Positions 35,168-49,600 of a stretch of DNA of 64,000 bases are shown one piece after another (the stretch's first letter is position 1; each line of letters begins with the position of its first letter). Origin of the DNA: Cyclina sinensis (Eukaryota > Mollusca > Bivalvia > Venerida > Veneridae); the NCBI GenBank assembly GCA_012932295.1, contig JAAONU010000001.1:23260461-23324460 (forward strand), given 5' to 3'. The translations under genes were made by a program, and so were the position numbers. The notes under the pieces were generated by a model. The model did not search any database and was not told the origin of the DNA. It was given only the letters and a program-made list of their open reading frames with translations.

Positions 35168-36163
35168 TATACCCCCCACCACAAAATGGTGGGGGTGGGG
35201 GGCTATACTGGAATCGCTTTGTCACGTCGGTTGGTCGGTCGGTCTCCACCTTGTCCACTCAATAAATCATATACTAATGAAAGGATTTTCTTCAAACTTG
35301 GCTTTGATGTTAACATCAACATGGGAATATGCAGAACCCATGTTACCCTTGTGTCGGGTCAAGGTCACACTGGAAGGTCAGATAATTTTCATGTCTGCTC
35401 TGTAAATCCTAAACCCCTTGAAGAGTTTTCTTCAAACTTGGCTCAAATGTTCACCTGATGATAGCGATATGCAGAACCCAAGTTGACCTTGTACCAGCTC
35501 AAGGTCACACTTGAAGGTCAGATTTTTAACAGTGAATTATAAGAAAATGATTTTCTTCTAACTTCGCCCATAGTTCATCTCAACAAGGCAATGTGCATAA
35601 CCCGTATTGCCCTTGTGTCAGCTCAAGGTCAAGGTCACACTGGAAGATTAAATATCTGAAATTTAAAAAAAAGACAATGTGTCTTGTTTGTAAATTCTTT
35701 ACCCCTTGAAGGATTTTGTTCTAACTTGGCTCAAATATTCAACTCAACAAGGCAATGTGCAGAACCCATGTTGCCCTTGTGTCAGGTCAAGGTCACATTG
35801 GAAGGTCAGACAATTTTCATGTCCTCTGTGTAAACTTTATACCCCTTGAAGGATTTTCTTCAAACTTGGCTCAAATGTTCACCTCATGATAGCGATATGC
35901 AGAACCCATGTTGACCTTGTACAAGGTCAAGGTCAGACTTGAAGATAAAATATTTGACAATGAATTATAAGAAAATGATTTTCTTCTAACTTCGCCCATA
36001 GTTCATCTCAACAAGGCAGTGTGCAAAACCCATATTGCACTTGTGTCAGCTCAATGTCACACTGGAAAGTCAGACAATTTTTTTGTCCGCTCTTTAAATC
36101 CTATATCCCTTGAAAGATTTTATTCAAACTCAGCTCAGATGTTTCCCTGATGAAGAGGATATG
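35168..36163 (+). mobile_element. Family F hairpin-started element with tandem core
   Basis: The start hairpin is ACCCCCCACCACAAAATGG with GTGGGGGTGGGG (35170-35203), followed by GGTTGGTCGGTCGGTC. The core has about seven units of about 140 bp around CTTCAAACTTGGCTCAAATG and CAAGGTCACACTGGAAGGTC. The right end is abrupt at 36163, with no terminal hairpin, so this copy may be truncated. A short relative may be at about 47252-47272 on the other strand. Confidence 0.6.
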
Positions 36164-36323
36164 CAGATCTGGTGTGGAAATGTCCTGGACCACAATTATA
36201 TCAATCGCCCTGTGGAAGATGCAGTTGTGTGCAACAACTCCTGTCCATTTCACAGACCATTTCCATGCCCAGATGGCTATCCCCATGCAACAGCTGTTCC
36301 AGTAACATTCATAATAATCAGGT
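36164..36323 (+). other. Exon-like block of unknown origin
   Basis: Between the family F repeat and AT-rich sequence, 160 bases are GC-richer and open in two frames. One frame gives WCGNV, CNNSCPFHRPFPCPDGYPHA; the other gives KCPGPQLYQSPCGRCSC with CNSCSSN. It ends with a good donor (AATCAG/gtacaa). No partner exon is identified. It could be a captured Cys-rich exon or chance. Confidence 0.3.
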
Positions 36324-37835
36324 ACAAAGATTCTTTTCTTTCCTTTCTTCCCTCCCATCAGATACAGTACTAAATTAATGTAACATGTCAATAATTACTA
36401 TATTGTTTAATGCATGTTTATCAAATACATGATATTCTTTATTTCTGCTCAGAATTTCTTTGTTTTAGTAAATAAGAAATATAAAAGGTTATTGTTTCCT
36501 GATTTGATGATTCAGAATTTATTCATACTATTACCTGTGAAGTGTTGTCTTTTTTTTCCCATCAAACAAAACTATTTTATACAAAAATTATTCCCTTTTC
36601 CATCTATTCAAATATCGAGGTCACCTATCAATGACATTGGCGGGGGTGTAAATTGCATTCAGTGATTGTTCTAGTTTATCCAGATATTTAATGTGTTTAT
36701 TATATCAAATGTCATTCTGTTAAAACAGATTCTCTCAGTGAGTTGCCTCCTTGCAACATTGATTTTCAGAAATAAAAATCATTTGTTGATATGACATAAC
36801 ACGTCCATCAACGATTATTGATTTACTGGATTATTGTTATATCACTGTCTGTCCGTCAGCTTAATCTTATGAGAGCTTAAAAAGTTGCATGAAATTAGTT
36901 GAGGCAGTATTTGTTGAAACAAGATATTTACTGTTAACAGGGCCTTAATTGAGGCAGTGCTGTTAAATAAAAGCTATTTTTGATCATTCTTTGTCATTCT
37001 TAAGGAATGCCTGTTTTTAGCATTAACCTTTGAGATATATTGCTCCATTTTGAAGTGCTACTGTTTACTGTAAGTTTTAGAATTGCTGTAGCTGTTTGGT
37101 GCTTATATAACCACTTATTAAGTATGCAGTTTGATGTAGTCTGTTTTTGTTTGTCATTTTTGTTTGTAGACCTTAGGCATTATTAACCTTGTGATGAACT
37201 AATTTTGTATCTGTGTGACTTATACCTAATAATAAATGTTGAAAACATACTTGAAGAGTCCAGTATTTTAGTTTCTTTAATAATGTATATAGACAATAAT
37301 GTTACAGATTTACTCTGAGAACTTATGATCTTTGACAGCTGCATCAAAGTAGTCAAATGTTTTAGAGTTGACAGAAGAGATAAGAATGCATTCACTGGCC
37401 GATCTTTTTAATGCTGGATTGTGTAGCTTTACTCAAAATCACATTCAACTTGCACCTTGAACTCCAGTATCTTACAGAAATCTCAGCCATGACTCAGTAG
37501 ATAAAATTTCCAGGGAAATGTCTCTCATTTGTGGGATTTTATTCGTAGGCTTTTATTTATCACCAAAGTATTACATTTTAGTGTCAATTGTGTGACCAAC
37601 AATATTGATGAAGGCCTTTTTCCCTCTTCTATCCTTGGAGTATTATTTGAGATAATTTGTTTAACCTTTTAGATAACTTTCACTGAAATATAAAATTTTT
37701 AGTGAATTTCTCATTATCACTAATGTTTTATCTGCATTTATGGCCATCTAAGGGTCTCAACTCTTATGTTGAAGTTATGTAAATTCTAATATTTAGATGT
37801 CATTTCCCTGCAAAAAGTTGCAGTGCATACCCTCA
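36324..37835. other. AT-rich intergenic sequence
   Basis: No supported gene or repeat was recognised. Confidence 0.5.
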
Positions 37836-40800
37836 TTTTTATGCTCCCTAAAGGAGAGCATTTAGTTGCCACCTTGCCCATTCATCCGTCCTTCACACTT
37901 GTCTGGAGAATAACTTGAAAAGTATAGATGGAATTTGATTGAAACTTAACACATTGATAGAGACCAGTGAGAGAGAGTACAATGTCCAAGAAACATAATT
38001 CTACCTTGCATAATTTCTAGCTCACCTGAGCACAAAGTGCTCAGGGTGAGCTTTTCTGATCAGTCTTTGTCCGTCGTCCGTCCGTCGTCAGCTTTTCATT
38101 CAAATGACATCTCCTCTGAAACCAAATGGTCAAATTAAATGAAACTTGCCTGGGATGTTCCTTGCATAAAGCTCTACCAAAATTGTTCAAATGCTTCTGG
38201 TCGATTGCATTTCTGGTTCACTGGAGCTAAAATTAGATTTTAAAAGTTGGATCTTTAAAAATCTTCTTGGTATGAAGCATCGTCTAGTAGACCTCTACCA
38301 AATTTTTACAAATTATGACCGTGGGGTCAAAACTGACCCCACCCCAGGGGTCACATGTTTTACATAGAGTTATATAGGGAAAACTTAAAAAACTTCTTGT
38401 CAGAAACCATGAGGCATAGGGTTTAGACACTTGGTTTACAGCATTGTCTAGTGGACTTCTACCGAGTTTGTTCAAATCATGACCTTGGGGTTCAAAACTG
38501 GCCCCATCCCGGGGGGGGGTGGGGGGGGGGGGGGGGGTCATTCAATTTTACACAAGGATTTATATAGGGAAAACTTTAAAAATCTGCTGCTCTGAAACAC
38601 CAAGGGCTTTACCTTCAATTCTCGTTGTTATGTCCCTACCCAACCCCGCCCTTCTGATGGAGACATATTGTTTTTGCCTTGTCCATGGGTGTATGTTTGT
38701 CTGTCTGTCTTTCACACTTCGTTTCCTTTCAATAACTTGAGTACCAGTTGACCCAAAGCTTTCAAACTTCACAGGGTTATTGGCCTTATTGAGTACAAAA
38801 AATCCCTTTCGTGTTTTGGGTCAGTAGGTCAAAGGTCAAGGTCAGAGGGACCTCTTTAGCGAAAACCATTTCCACTCAATAACAGGATTACCATTTCACC
38901 CAGAGCCTCCAAACTTCATAGGATGATTGCTTTTACTAAATAGAAGAACCGTATTGTTTTTGGGGCTAGTATGTCAAAGGTCAGGGTCACAGGGGCCTGT
39001 AGAGTGAAAACTATTTCTGCAGAGTAACTGTAGTACCATTACACCCAGAGCCTTCAAACGTTATAGGATAATTGTATTAGAAGAACCCTATTGTTTTTAG
39101 GATCCATAGGTCAAAAGTTAAGTTCACAGGGACCTGTAGAGTGAAAACTGTTTCTGCTCAGTAACTGGAGTACCATTTTACCCAGAGCCTTCAAACTTCA
39201 TAGGATGATTTTCTTTACTCAGTAAAAGAACCCAATCATTTTTGGGGTCAGTAGGTCAAAATTCAAGGTCACAGGGACCTGTTGAGTGAAAACTATTTCT
39301 TCTAAGTGACTGGAGTATCATTACACCCAGAACCTTCAAACTTTATAGGGTAATTATATTAGAAGAACCCTATTGTTTTTGGGGTCTGTGGGTTAAAGGT
39401 CGAAGTCACTGGGCCCTGTAGAGTAAAACTATTTCTGCTAAAAAATTTGAGTACCATTGCACCCAGAGTCTTCAACTTATTGCAAACTTATTAAAACTTG
39501 CACCCATAAAAACCAATAACGATATTTGTAACATGAGCAATGAAACTCAGGTGAGCAATTTAGGGCCATCATGGCCCTCTTGTTTAATCATCTCCCTTAA
39601 TGATAATTACAAAAGTTAAATGATGCTTGTCTGGAGTATAACTTCTAAAGTATCAATGATATCTCATATCTTCACACAGTTATAGAGACTAGTGAGAGGA
39701 AGTGCTATGTTGAACAAGAGCATTCAGTGATCACTTGTCGCCGGATGATAGCCAATTAAGCAGTTGTATTGAGGGGTGATTGGACAGTTTGTTGGAAATG
39801 TAAATTGAGGTTCTGATCAAACCTGTAACATTTCATTCAAATTGCATTAGTAGTATAAGAGAAGTAGTCCGGACAAACTTTGAAAATAAAAATCATTAAT
39901 GGGCCAAAACTCTGACAAAAATCACTGAACTGGAAAATGCTGAAAATATGCACAACTAAACTTGGTAGTGATCATTTCTGTAAAGTTTGGATGAAATTGC
40001 ACCAGCAGTTTTTGTGGAGTAGTCCAGACAAGTTTTGTGACAGATGGACAGACAACAGAGAAGTGATCCCTACATGTTGTGGCTACTTTGTAGCATGTTG
40101 CAGCTATTGTGTAGCAGGCGCACAAAAATCATTAACGGGCCAAAGTGCTTTCTTTTATTCAAGGGCTAAAACTCAGCCAAAAATCATTCAACCGAAAAAC
40201 TTGTTAAATATTCTCAAGTACATGAGGTACAGATCAATCCTGTAACATTTCATTCAAATTGCTTTAGTAATATAAGAGAAGTAGTTCAGACAAACTTTAA
40301 AAATAAAAATCATTAAAGGGCCATAACTCTGATAAAAATCATTGAACTGTAAAATACCGATGATATGCACAACTAAACTTGGTACTGATCATTCCTGTAA
40401 AGTTTGGATGAAATTGCACCAGTAGTTTTTTAGTAGTCCGGACAAGTTTTGTGACTGACAGACAACTGAGAAGTGATCCCTATATGTCAAGGCTACTTTA
40501 TACCAGGTGACAAAAAAACATGACTCTACATTCCTTAGTTTTTTAATTATCTCCCTTTATAACCTAATAATGCTTGTGAGGAAAATTACTTGGAAAGTAT
40601 TGGAGTTAATTTAATAAAACTTCACACAGTTATAAAGACCAATGAGAAGAAGTGCAATTAGTTTTTAATTATCAACATTTATAAAACTTAATATAGCAAT
40701 GTCGATATATAAATCAATGGCTTATCAACTGGAATTCTGGAGAACAACACTGATTATATGAAGTACAGGTCTTCTATTTTTCTAGCCAAGAACTTGACAC

Positions 40801-40895
40801 CTCTTGTTGTGATTATAAAAATTCTGGAAAACATTCACAGATTAAACAAGTAGCAGGTAAATTTTACAGAAAATCAACTGTCCTTAAAAATGTGG
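37836..40895 (+). mobile_element. Family B element, copy B1 (split by A3)
   Basis: It starts with hairpin ATGCTCCCTAAAGGAGAGCA. The core has repeated TTATCTCCCTT, AATGATGCTTGTCTGGAGTA and AACTTCACACAGTTATA phrases. It is interrupted by A3 at 38018-39584, and TTTAATCATCTCCCTTAAT resumes directly after. A module at about 40683-40895 (GGCTTATCAACTGGAATTCT, CACCTCTTGTTGTGATTATA) recurs inverted at 48545-48760, so the family extends at least that far. The right limit is uncertain. Confidence 0.55.
38018..39584 (+). mobile_element. Family A element, copy A3, inserted in B1
   Basis: It starts TAGCTCACCTGAGCACAAAG and ends GGGCCATCATGGCCCTCTTGTT. The first half has the 165 bp type units seen in A2; the second half (about 38690-39480) has the H type units seen outside A2. 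A 27-base nearly pure G tract is at 38511-38537. There is no coding. Confidence 0.7.
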
Positions 40896-41379
40896 TTTTT
40901 ACACTAAAAATCCTCAAATATGTTTCATCACGATTACCCTTACTATAACTTAAAAAATATTTGATTTCACATGTCATTGAAATACCATTGATAGTACATT
41001 TCTTACTTTTCTGCCATTCTGATCAAAAAATACCTCGGGGAGCATTATATGGTTTTACCAATTTCTTGCTATACTTTTTAGGGGGTTCTATAGTTTTAAT
41101 TTTGTTTGATCATTAACTGGAGAATGCTGGGGCTTGAATTCATTCAACTTCATAGGGTTATTAGACACGACCAGCAGATGACCTCGATTATATTGGCATC
41201 ACTACTGGTAGGTCAAATTTCAATTCCAAATGGCAGCCATTAGATGTTAGAACGAAAACTGAGCAAATAAAGTCTTAACAGATTCTAATCAATAAAAAAG
41301 GCCAAAACAAAAAGATGTGGCCTCTGACACAGATGCCCTCGTATTGCGCTGTATTATCGCAAAAATCCTGTACAATTAC

Positions 41380-41860
41380 AGTTGCGCATAAAGTCCAGTC
41401 TCCAATAAGTTTGCATCAAAATACCCAGGTGCGTAAGTTCACATGCTGTCAACTATTCTTAGAAAGTTTCATTGCACTAGAAGTTATACGTTTGGAGTTA
41501 CACGTGGCACAAGTCAAAATGTTATTTTTTGCTTAATCAGGGGCATAACTGCAGAGTCCCAATAAATTTGGGTCAAAATACCCAGTTGTGTAAATTCACA
41601 TACTGTCGACTATTCTTACTTTCATGGCTCTAGCAGTTACACGTTTGGAGTTACACACGACACACATCTAAAAATGCTATTTTTTGCTTAATGAGGGGGC
41701 ATAACTCTGCGGAACTCCAATAAATTTGCATCAAAATACCCAGGTGCATAATTTCTCGTGCTGACAACTTGATTTGAAAGTTTCATGGCTCTAGCAGTTA
41801 CACATTTGGAGTTACACGCGACACAAACTGGTCTAGGAACGGACAGCGGGACAGAAAAGG
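41380..41860 (+). repeat. Three diverged tandem units of about 157 bp (family E)
   Basis: The phrase CAATAAATTTGCATCAAAAT, or close variants, recurs near 41404, 41559 and 41718, each followed by TACCCAG, a TTTCATGGCTCTAGCAGTTA-like stretch and TTTGGAGTTACAC. It then runs into ACGGACAGCGGGACAG. Confidence 0.65.
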
Positions 41861-41899
41861 GCAAATCTAAAGTGGCGGAGGCAAAAAAATGTTCAAAGA

Positions 41900-44660
41900 A
41901 CAATAGGTAAGTTGATAATAAGTGTTAATCTTTTTATTACAATTTGACTATATCTGGGGAAGGGATTCAGAGAACATTGATTCACAAGTTTACATATTTA
42001 TTTTATTTTTTGAGTACTGACTATGAATAGTACGTATTTTTATTTGATTGTGCTTGCTTCCATTTTTGTAACTCTTGTTCTCTGTTTTCTTATACCAAGT
42101 AGGTGTTAAACAACACAGCCAGTTGTGTAGCGAGAAATTTCCCTTGTAGCAAGTTATTCTTCCTGGCTACATGTCTGTTGAAATACTGAAAAGCATATTG
42201 TGACAGAAATTTTAATCAGAACTTACAAGCAGCCATGTTCCATAATTCATTTTGGATGTGTGTTAAGAGTAAACAAAAGAATTTTTTCTCGTGCTGGGAT
42301 TGCACTTACAGTTTTGGTATAGAACTTATGCAAATGTAACATGGTATTTTAGTTATCAACCTGCAAAAAAAAGTTTTTAGATTTATTATATGTACCAGTT
42401 GTGATAACACTGATAACAATTTATTACTGTGAACTATTTTACGAAGCAAAGAGAAAAGGTAACCATAATGAAATGAGTACTTTTATTAAAAATCTTAATA
42501 ACAAATAAATAGGACAACTAAAGCTAGTGAAATCAACAACATCTATGTTGTATTGTATTATATATGTAATTCTATAAAATATTTATCTTGGTCTCCACTA
42601 AGATGATTGCCAAGGATTTCAGATCAAGTTTCTTGAAATATTTTTCTTAACATTTTCTTAGTGAACTGACTCATAGCCAGTTCAAAGTTTTTCTTTTGTC
42701 ATTACATCACCTGAAAAAACTAATCTGTCACTTAATATATTTTAGCAATGAAATATAATTCAAACAACATTCTGCTTAAAATAAGACCACCTAAAATGCT
42801 AAAAAGTAACAATAACTGTAAATGAAACACTGTTTTTATCTAAACTGTTTAACATGTGTCTAAAATAGGGCACTAGTTCATCTCTTAAATCAGGTCTAAA
42901 TTGTTTTGTTTTCTTGGGTAGGGCAACATACAAAGAAAAAAATTATCAGAAGTTTGAAATTTCACATTACACAACATAAGTATTTAAATAATGGCAACTT
43001 ACAGGTCTAAACATTCATGAATATCAGACTACTTTCTAGTAGTTTTCTGCTATGAAAATTTACACTGCTTGCATGAAACAAATGATGTAACAGACACTCC
43101 AAAATGCATGACTATCAATATATGGTGACATTTATAATTGTAAACATTTTGTCATACAATGGATTTTAAACAACAGGACATACATCTGTTGGATATACTT
43201 ACTTTGAAACATTAAAATATTGCTTAAGCTTACCATTAAAAGTATGCATGCTCAGTATAAAAAATATTTGAGTCCAACAATAGTAAAATTCAATAATTTT
43301 AACTATTCTAAAAAAACTAAGTGATGGGTGTACATGACAATAATTAGAGGGCTTATAGAAGAATTCAGATGGCTGGAAATTCCCAGTATGTTGACAGGCC
43401 TGCTGAGACCTCCACCCACATTGACTTGCTATTTCATTGCTTCTCAGGAGCAACTCTTACATCAAGGATTTACACTGAGTATGTTGCTCTTGGGTATGGT
43501 AATTGATACCAAGTTCGCAGTTATGTAAATTCCATTGCCTCACAATCCCTTGGGCATTAGTTATTTACAATGAATTTTGAGGATTCATTAATAAATTAAG
43601 GTAACACTTTACTGGTACCTTCTGTATACATTTATTCTAAATACATATTTACAGTTTGACTTCATTTGCTCATATTTCAATGGCTTAAACACAAAGTGTT
43701 CCCTTAACATGATCAATGGTCCTGTCATACTCTCTAAATAATTTATGTTTTTCTACCTCCAAAACCTCAAAACAACAGAAAGTTGCAGGTAATCATAAAA
43801 ACGTCATATTTTGAGGAGGTACAAAAATGTCATTTACTATTGTTTGATTTGTGTTCATAAGAGTTTGTTACTGTGATAATTTGTGTTTAACCTAAGCTAA
43901 TCTTATAATTGTAGGTGTCATAAATATAGGCATGTAAATATTTTAAACAAGACAAGGATACCAGTACTCAATTGTTTTTCAATCAAACATTAGTCAAGTT
44001 TATATTTCTCAGAAAAGGATTAAGTTATAAAATATACCAAATTCTCTAACAAAATTTATGACCCTTTGTTTTTATTGTTTTTAAAGCCAGTTTCAACTGC
44101 TAAGGTCATATCCCGGCGGTCAGTCCACCTACATGTAACCTGTGTTCCAGGGTATCCAACCAGTGTACTAACCAATTTCTCCGCAAGTGACTGACTACTT
44201 CCTCACTTGCATCAGAGGTGAGGGACAAATGACCTTATATTACTTTCATGGCCATGCATGTCAAATATATAAAATCATAGCTGAACAGACACTTTTAGAG
44301 ACATTGACAACAGACAAGAAGCCCAAAGAATTCTGAATGAGGACCACTTTTACCTGATTGCAGCATGAAATCAACCCAGAACATTTTCATGGATGTCTAC
44401 ATATTTGATTAATTAATTAACACAGTTTTGTTACTGTTTTAATCCCCTCCAAAAAAAAAAAAAAAAGAAACATACGGTTAACACAACTACAAAAGAATGT
44501 ACATGTACTGAAACCTACACTTTGTATGGTAACGATAATAAAGCATGATCACCTTGTTTTTTTTTTTTCCTTTGAATTTTCAGCAAGTATATCAAAATTC
44601 ACATGTTTTCATTCATCTTATCAAGAATGGTAACTCTTATACTATAAATAGCTTATCTGT
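41900..44660. other. AT-rich sequence, no gene recognised
   Basis: No coding exon could be supported. It lies downstream of CAMLG on the minus strand and might include part of its 3' region, but no link is visible. Confidence 0.4.
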
Positions 44661-44667
44661 AAACTTA

Positions 44668-45817
44668 AACAAGAGGGCCATGATGGCCCTAGATTGCTCA
44701 CCTGAATACTTTGCTTTTGGGTCTCTTGTTGAGCAAACATCAGAAGCTTTTTTAAGATTATCCCTATATAAATCTATATGAATTCAAATGACCCCCAGGG
44801 TAGTGCCAATTTTCACTCAAGTGGCATAATTTGAACAAACTTGCTAGAAGACCTCTAGCTGATGGTCCATTAAAAATATCTAATTTCTAGGCTTTGTGGT
44901 TTCAGATGAGAAGTTTCTTTAAAGTTTTGCCTAAGTAAGCCTATATAAAAAAAATTGACCTCTTGGGCAGGGCAAAATTTGACCCCAGGGACATTGCTAA
45001 ACAGCAAATCTTAAGGCTCAGGGCCTTGTGGTTTCAGACAAGAAGACTTTCAGAGTTTTCTCTATATAAGCCTACAGTATGTAAAATCAAATGACCCCCG
45101 GGGAAGGGCCAAATTTGACCCCAGGGGCATAATTTGAACAAACTTGGTAAAGGTCCATTAGACATTGTTACACACCAAATCTTAAAGCTCAGGGCCTTGT
45201 GGTTTCAGACAAGAAGATTTTCAAAGTTTTCCTTATTTAAGCCTATGTAAAATCAATTGACACCCGTGGCAGGGCCAAATTTGACTCTTGGAGTATAATT
45301 TGAACAAACTTGGTAGAGGTCCACTAGACAATGCTACGTACTAAATCTTAAGGTTCAGTGCCTTGTCGTTTCAGACACGAAGATTTTTCAAAGATTTCCC
45401 TATATAAGCCAATGTAAAATCAACTGACCCCTGGGGCGGGGCCAAATTTGACCCCAGGGGTTTAATTTGAACAAAACTTAGTAGAGGTCCACTAGACAAT
45501 GCTACATACCAAATCTTTAGGCTCAGGGCCTTGTCGTTTCAGACAAGAAGATTTTCAAAGTTTTTCCTTTCTGTTGCCATAGCAACCAGACTTCTTGATG
45601 GAATTCAATTCTTTGAACAACTTTGGTAGAGCTTCAAGCAAGGAATATCCCAGGCATGTTTTTTCAATGTTGGCTTAGCGGTATTGGAGGAGAAGTCGTT
45701 CAAGTCAAATTGTTGATGATGCACGATGCACACTGACCGACGCCGGACAATCAATGATCCCAATTGCCCAATTGATCCCAATTGCTCACCCTTGAGCACT
45801 TTGTGCTCAGGTGAGCT
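44668..45817 (-). mobile_element. Family A element, copy A4 (reverse)
   Basis: It begins AACAAGAGGGCCATGATGGC and ends GAGCACTTTGTGCTCAGG followed by TGAGCTA, the reverse complement of the A2/A3 ends. The core has about 160 bp units around CCAAATTTGACCCCAGGGG and GGGCCTTGTGGTTTCAGAC. Confidence 0.7.
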
Positions 45818-46675
45818 AATAAAAAAAAATGTCAGTGATTAATGAGAAATCAGAGACATAGCTTTCAACCAATCATTAACTAGGTGATCAATCTGCTCTA
45901 CATTTGATTTACCTTTTGATAAAACTTGCATGCAATTTACTATAAAAAGATCTACTTGGTTAAAAAAATACCCATACAAATAATGGATAACTTCATATTT
46001 CTAGGTTGGACCCTTCTTTGTGGCATTTTGTGAAATTAAAAGCATATGATAAAATCTACAAGTAATGCCACCAGCAAAATCCACAAACAAGTCATAATAT
46101 GAACTTAAGCAGAGAAAATTAACTTGGTCAAATTGATGTCAATGGATACTGTCACAACCTTACATAGAAACAGTAAACTGTACATGTACTCTGCAGATAA
46201 AATATAATCCCTTGAATAGTTAAAGGAGTTATCCAACAACATACATGCAGATATAATAGTCATGGCTCAAACTATTCTTCACCCTCAAAGTATGGTCAAA
46301 TTTTGTTCATATGATACAGTATTGATAAAACTATGAGATATTGTGAGAAGAAATAAAATAAAAACATGACATAAGAAATATATCACTCATAAAAATACCA
46401 CAGACTTTTTTTGCCAGGTAGTCCCCAATTATAAAGGTGACTTAAGCCTTAAATGACCAATGATAAGCCTAGATAATGGAAATACTAAGGATTTCAGTCG
46501 ACTGCTTGCTGAAGAAGGAATAACTCCATATAATATATTCCATCTACACACTCTACCTCTTATTCAGCTGAAAAATGGGGCTAAAGTTTTACAACACCAT
46601 GAAACAATGCCTCTGAGCTCCTTCCAAGTTGCTCCCCATGACTAGCATTGCTAAGCATGATCATAAGACCTGTGA

Positions 46676-49600
46676 TCAGGATATGAAAGTGTTGGCCATC
46701 ATGAAAGCAAAGAAGAAGAGAGCAAAGTCTTCTGATGCAGCTGTGATGTAACCCATTGCCTTGTTGTACGTCTGTAGAATGGCTGGTTTGATACCACATA
46801 ACATCAACATACCTATCAACATACTGGACTTGTGGGGTAAAGTCACATTCTGTAAGTACAAAAGAAAACACACTGTATCAATTATAAGGTTTTAGGAATT
46901 GAAGAATTATGCTCAGTTTCAATTTTTTAAATGTTACCATGACCTGATGCACTTGTCTACATAGGCTGATGCTAACACTGGGATTGTGAGTATTAAAGAT
47001 TTGTTTTGAGGATTATTTATACAACAGAATAATGTTAAATTACATGAAATTTGACCAAACAGAGGTGAACTTACATGTAACATTTTGTGTTTGAACATGA
47101 AGAAAGTTGCTTCCAGACAGGCAAATGGCAAGACAACTGACTGAAATGTAAATATATGAGGTTAAAAACATGTAACACATATAATTATAAAACATATACC
47201 TATCTACATTAATAGTGAAATACTGGAAACAAGGGCAAATCTATACGCACCCAACCCCAAAGTGGTGGGGGAATAAAAATCTGTCTTAAATGGTTGTGCA
47301 TATTGCAAATTCTACATTCAAATTTTATAGTCATGTGCAGCATATACATATGGCATTTGCTTTCAACAACTACAGCACAGACAGTGATGTGTATGCAGTG
47401 CATCTTTTTAGAACAAGGATTTAAAAGGTATTATATACTGTATATAATCAGAAGAATTTATTATAATTATACTATGTGTATATTAATTAGTCATTTTTTA
47501 AAGTTGAATTAAGTAAAAAGTCTTACCTGAAAATAAAATATACCATAACCGGTTGATAAAACCCTCCTACACAAATATGCCACCATTACACATAAAACTA
47601 TTCTCAAAAATTCAAAGTGTTTCAGCATCATTTTAGCATCTGACATACTTCGACTAGAATTTTGAGATTCATTTAATGCAGAGGAGTCATTCTGAACAGG
47701 TTGTGGTCTCTTAATTGGTGATATTTTCACAGTGTTTCTAGTATGTCTTGGTGAAGATTCTACACTATCGTCTTGTTTTTTCTCAAGTTGGACTGGTCTC
47801 TGTCTGACAGTGATTTCTCCATCCAGTACTTGGCTTTTATCCTCTTTTGAATCAATTGTCATCTCATGTTTATCACCTGAAATGGAAGGTCAAACCTTAT
47901 AGGAAACCAAAAGAACAAACAAGAAATTGGTAAAACCAAAAAATGCTCCCCAAAGTACATGTACTTTTTGCTCAGAATGGCAGAAAAGTAAGAAATGTAT
48001 TAAATACTTTTTAAGTTATAGTAAAGATAATCATGACGAAACAAATTTGATGATTTACAATATAAAACAAGAAATTGGTAGAACCGATGGATGCTCCCCG
48101 AATAAATGCCAATTCCAAAAGGGCTATTGTTTACTATGTATTTTTTTTAAAGTATGAAAAATAACAAAGGGCAATAACTCCTAAATTATGCAAAACAGAG
48201 TTATGGTTTTTGCACGCTGCACTTCTCCTCATAGAGATCTATCTACCAATAAAGTTTCATATTAATATCTCTAATACTTTGTGAGATATGCCCCGGACAA
48301 AAAGTAAGTATGAGAAATTTTAAAGGGAAATAAATCAAAAATTAATAAAGCAAGAGTCATGGTTCTTGTGCACTACACTGCTCATCAATGAGATCTATAA
48401 CTCTTATACTTTGTGAGATATGCCCCGGACAAAAAATAAGTATGAGAAATTTCCAAGGGCAATAACTCAAAAATTAATAAAGCAAGAATTATGGTTCTTG
48501 TTCACTGCACTTCAAAGCAGCAACTTTATCCTCGCCCTTCAGAAAGCATAAAAACACATTTGTAGGACATTTGATTTACTGCAAAATTTACCTGCTACTT
48601 GTTTAATCTGTTAATGTTTGCCTGAATTTTTATAATCACAACAAGAGGTGTTAAGTGCTTGACTGGCAGGTGTAAAAAGTAGACCTGTACTTCATATAAT
48701 CAGTGTTGTTCTCCAGAAATCCAGCTGATAAGCCATTGATTTATCTAACAATCATGGTTGCTATACTAGTATTAAGTTTTATAAAGGGAGATAATTAAAA
48801 CAAGAGGGTCATGATGGCCCCGTATCGCTCACCTGAGTGTGACTGCTTTTAACAAAGTTGCTATGGACCTGGTTAATTGACCCCAGATGACCCATATTCG
48901 AACTTGACCTAGAAATTATTGAAACAATCTCTCTGACAAATTTCAAGGTTATTTGTACTGAAAATGTTACCTCTAGTGTTAACAAGGTTTTTCCATATTT
49001 GGGCTCTATGACCTAGTTTTTTAACCTAGATGTCCCATATTCGAACTTGAGCTAGAAATTATCAAAACAATCTGACAAATTTCAAGGATAATTGGACTGA
49101 AAAAGTAGCCTCTAAAGTGTTAACAAGGTTTTTTGATATTTGGGCTCTGAGAACTAGTTTTTGACCCCAGATAACCCATATCCAAACTTGAGCTACAAAT
49201 CATCAAAAAACCTTTCTGACAAATTTCCAGGACATTTGGACTGAAAATGTAGCCTCTACAGTGTTTACAAAGTTTTTCGATATTTGGGCTCTGTGACCTA
49301 GTTTTCTACTCCAGATGATCCATATCTGAACTTGAGCTAGAAACCATAGAATTAGGCTTTCTGACAAATTTCCAGCTTATTTGGAATTAAAATGTAACCT
49401 CTAGAGTGTTAACAAGGTTTTTCCATATTTGGCCTCTGTGACACAGTTTTTGACCCAAGATGGCCCATACTCAAATTTGAGCTAGAAATCATCAAAAAAA
49501 AACCTGTCTGACAAATTTCCAGGATATTTGGACTGAAAAAGTAGCCTCTAAAGTGTTAACAAGGTTTTTCGATATTTGGGCTCTGTGACCTAGTTTTTGA

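Noticed and set aside
38511..38537. Long G tract as a possible regulatory G-quadruplex
   Set aside because: It lies in the tandem core of a repeat element; homopolymer growth or assembly error explains it as well.
44090..44230. Possible short exon or SINE (CCCGGCGGTCAGTCCACC region)
   Set aside because: No A/B box, tail, splice signals or second copy in this window.
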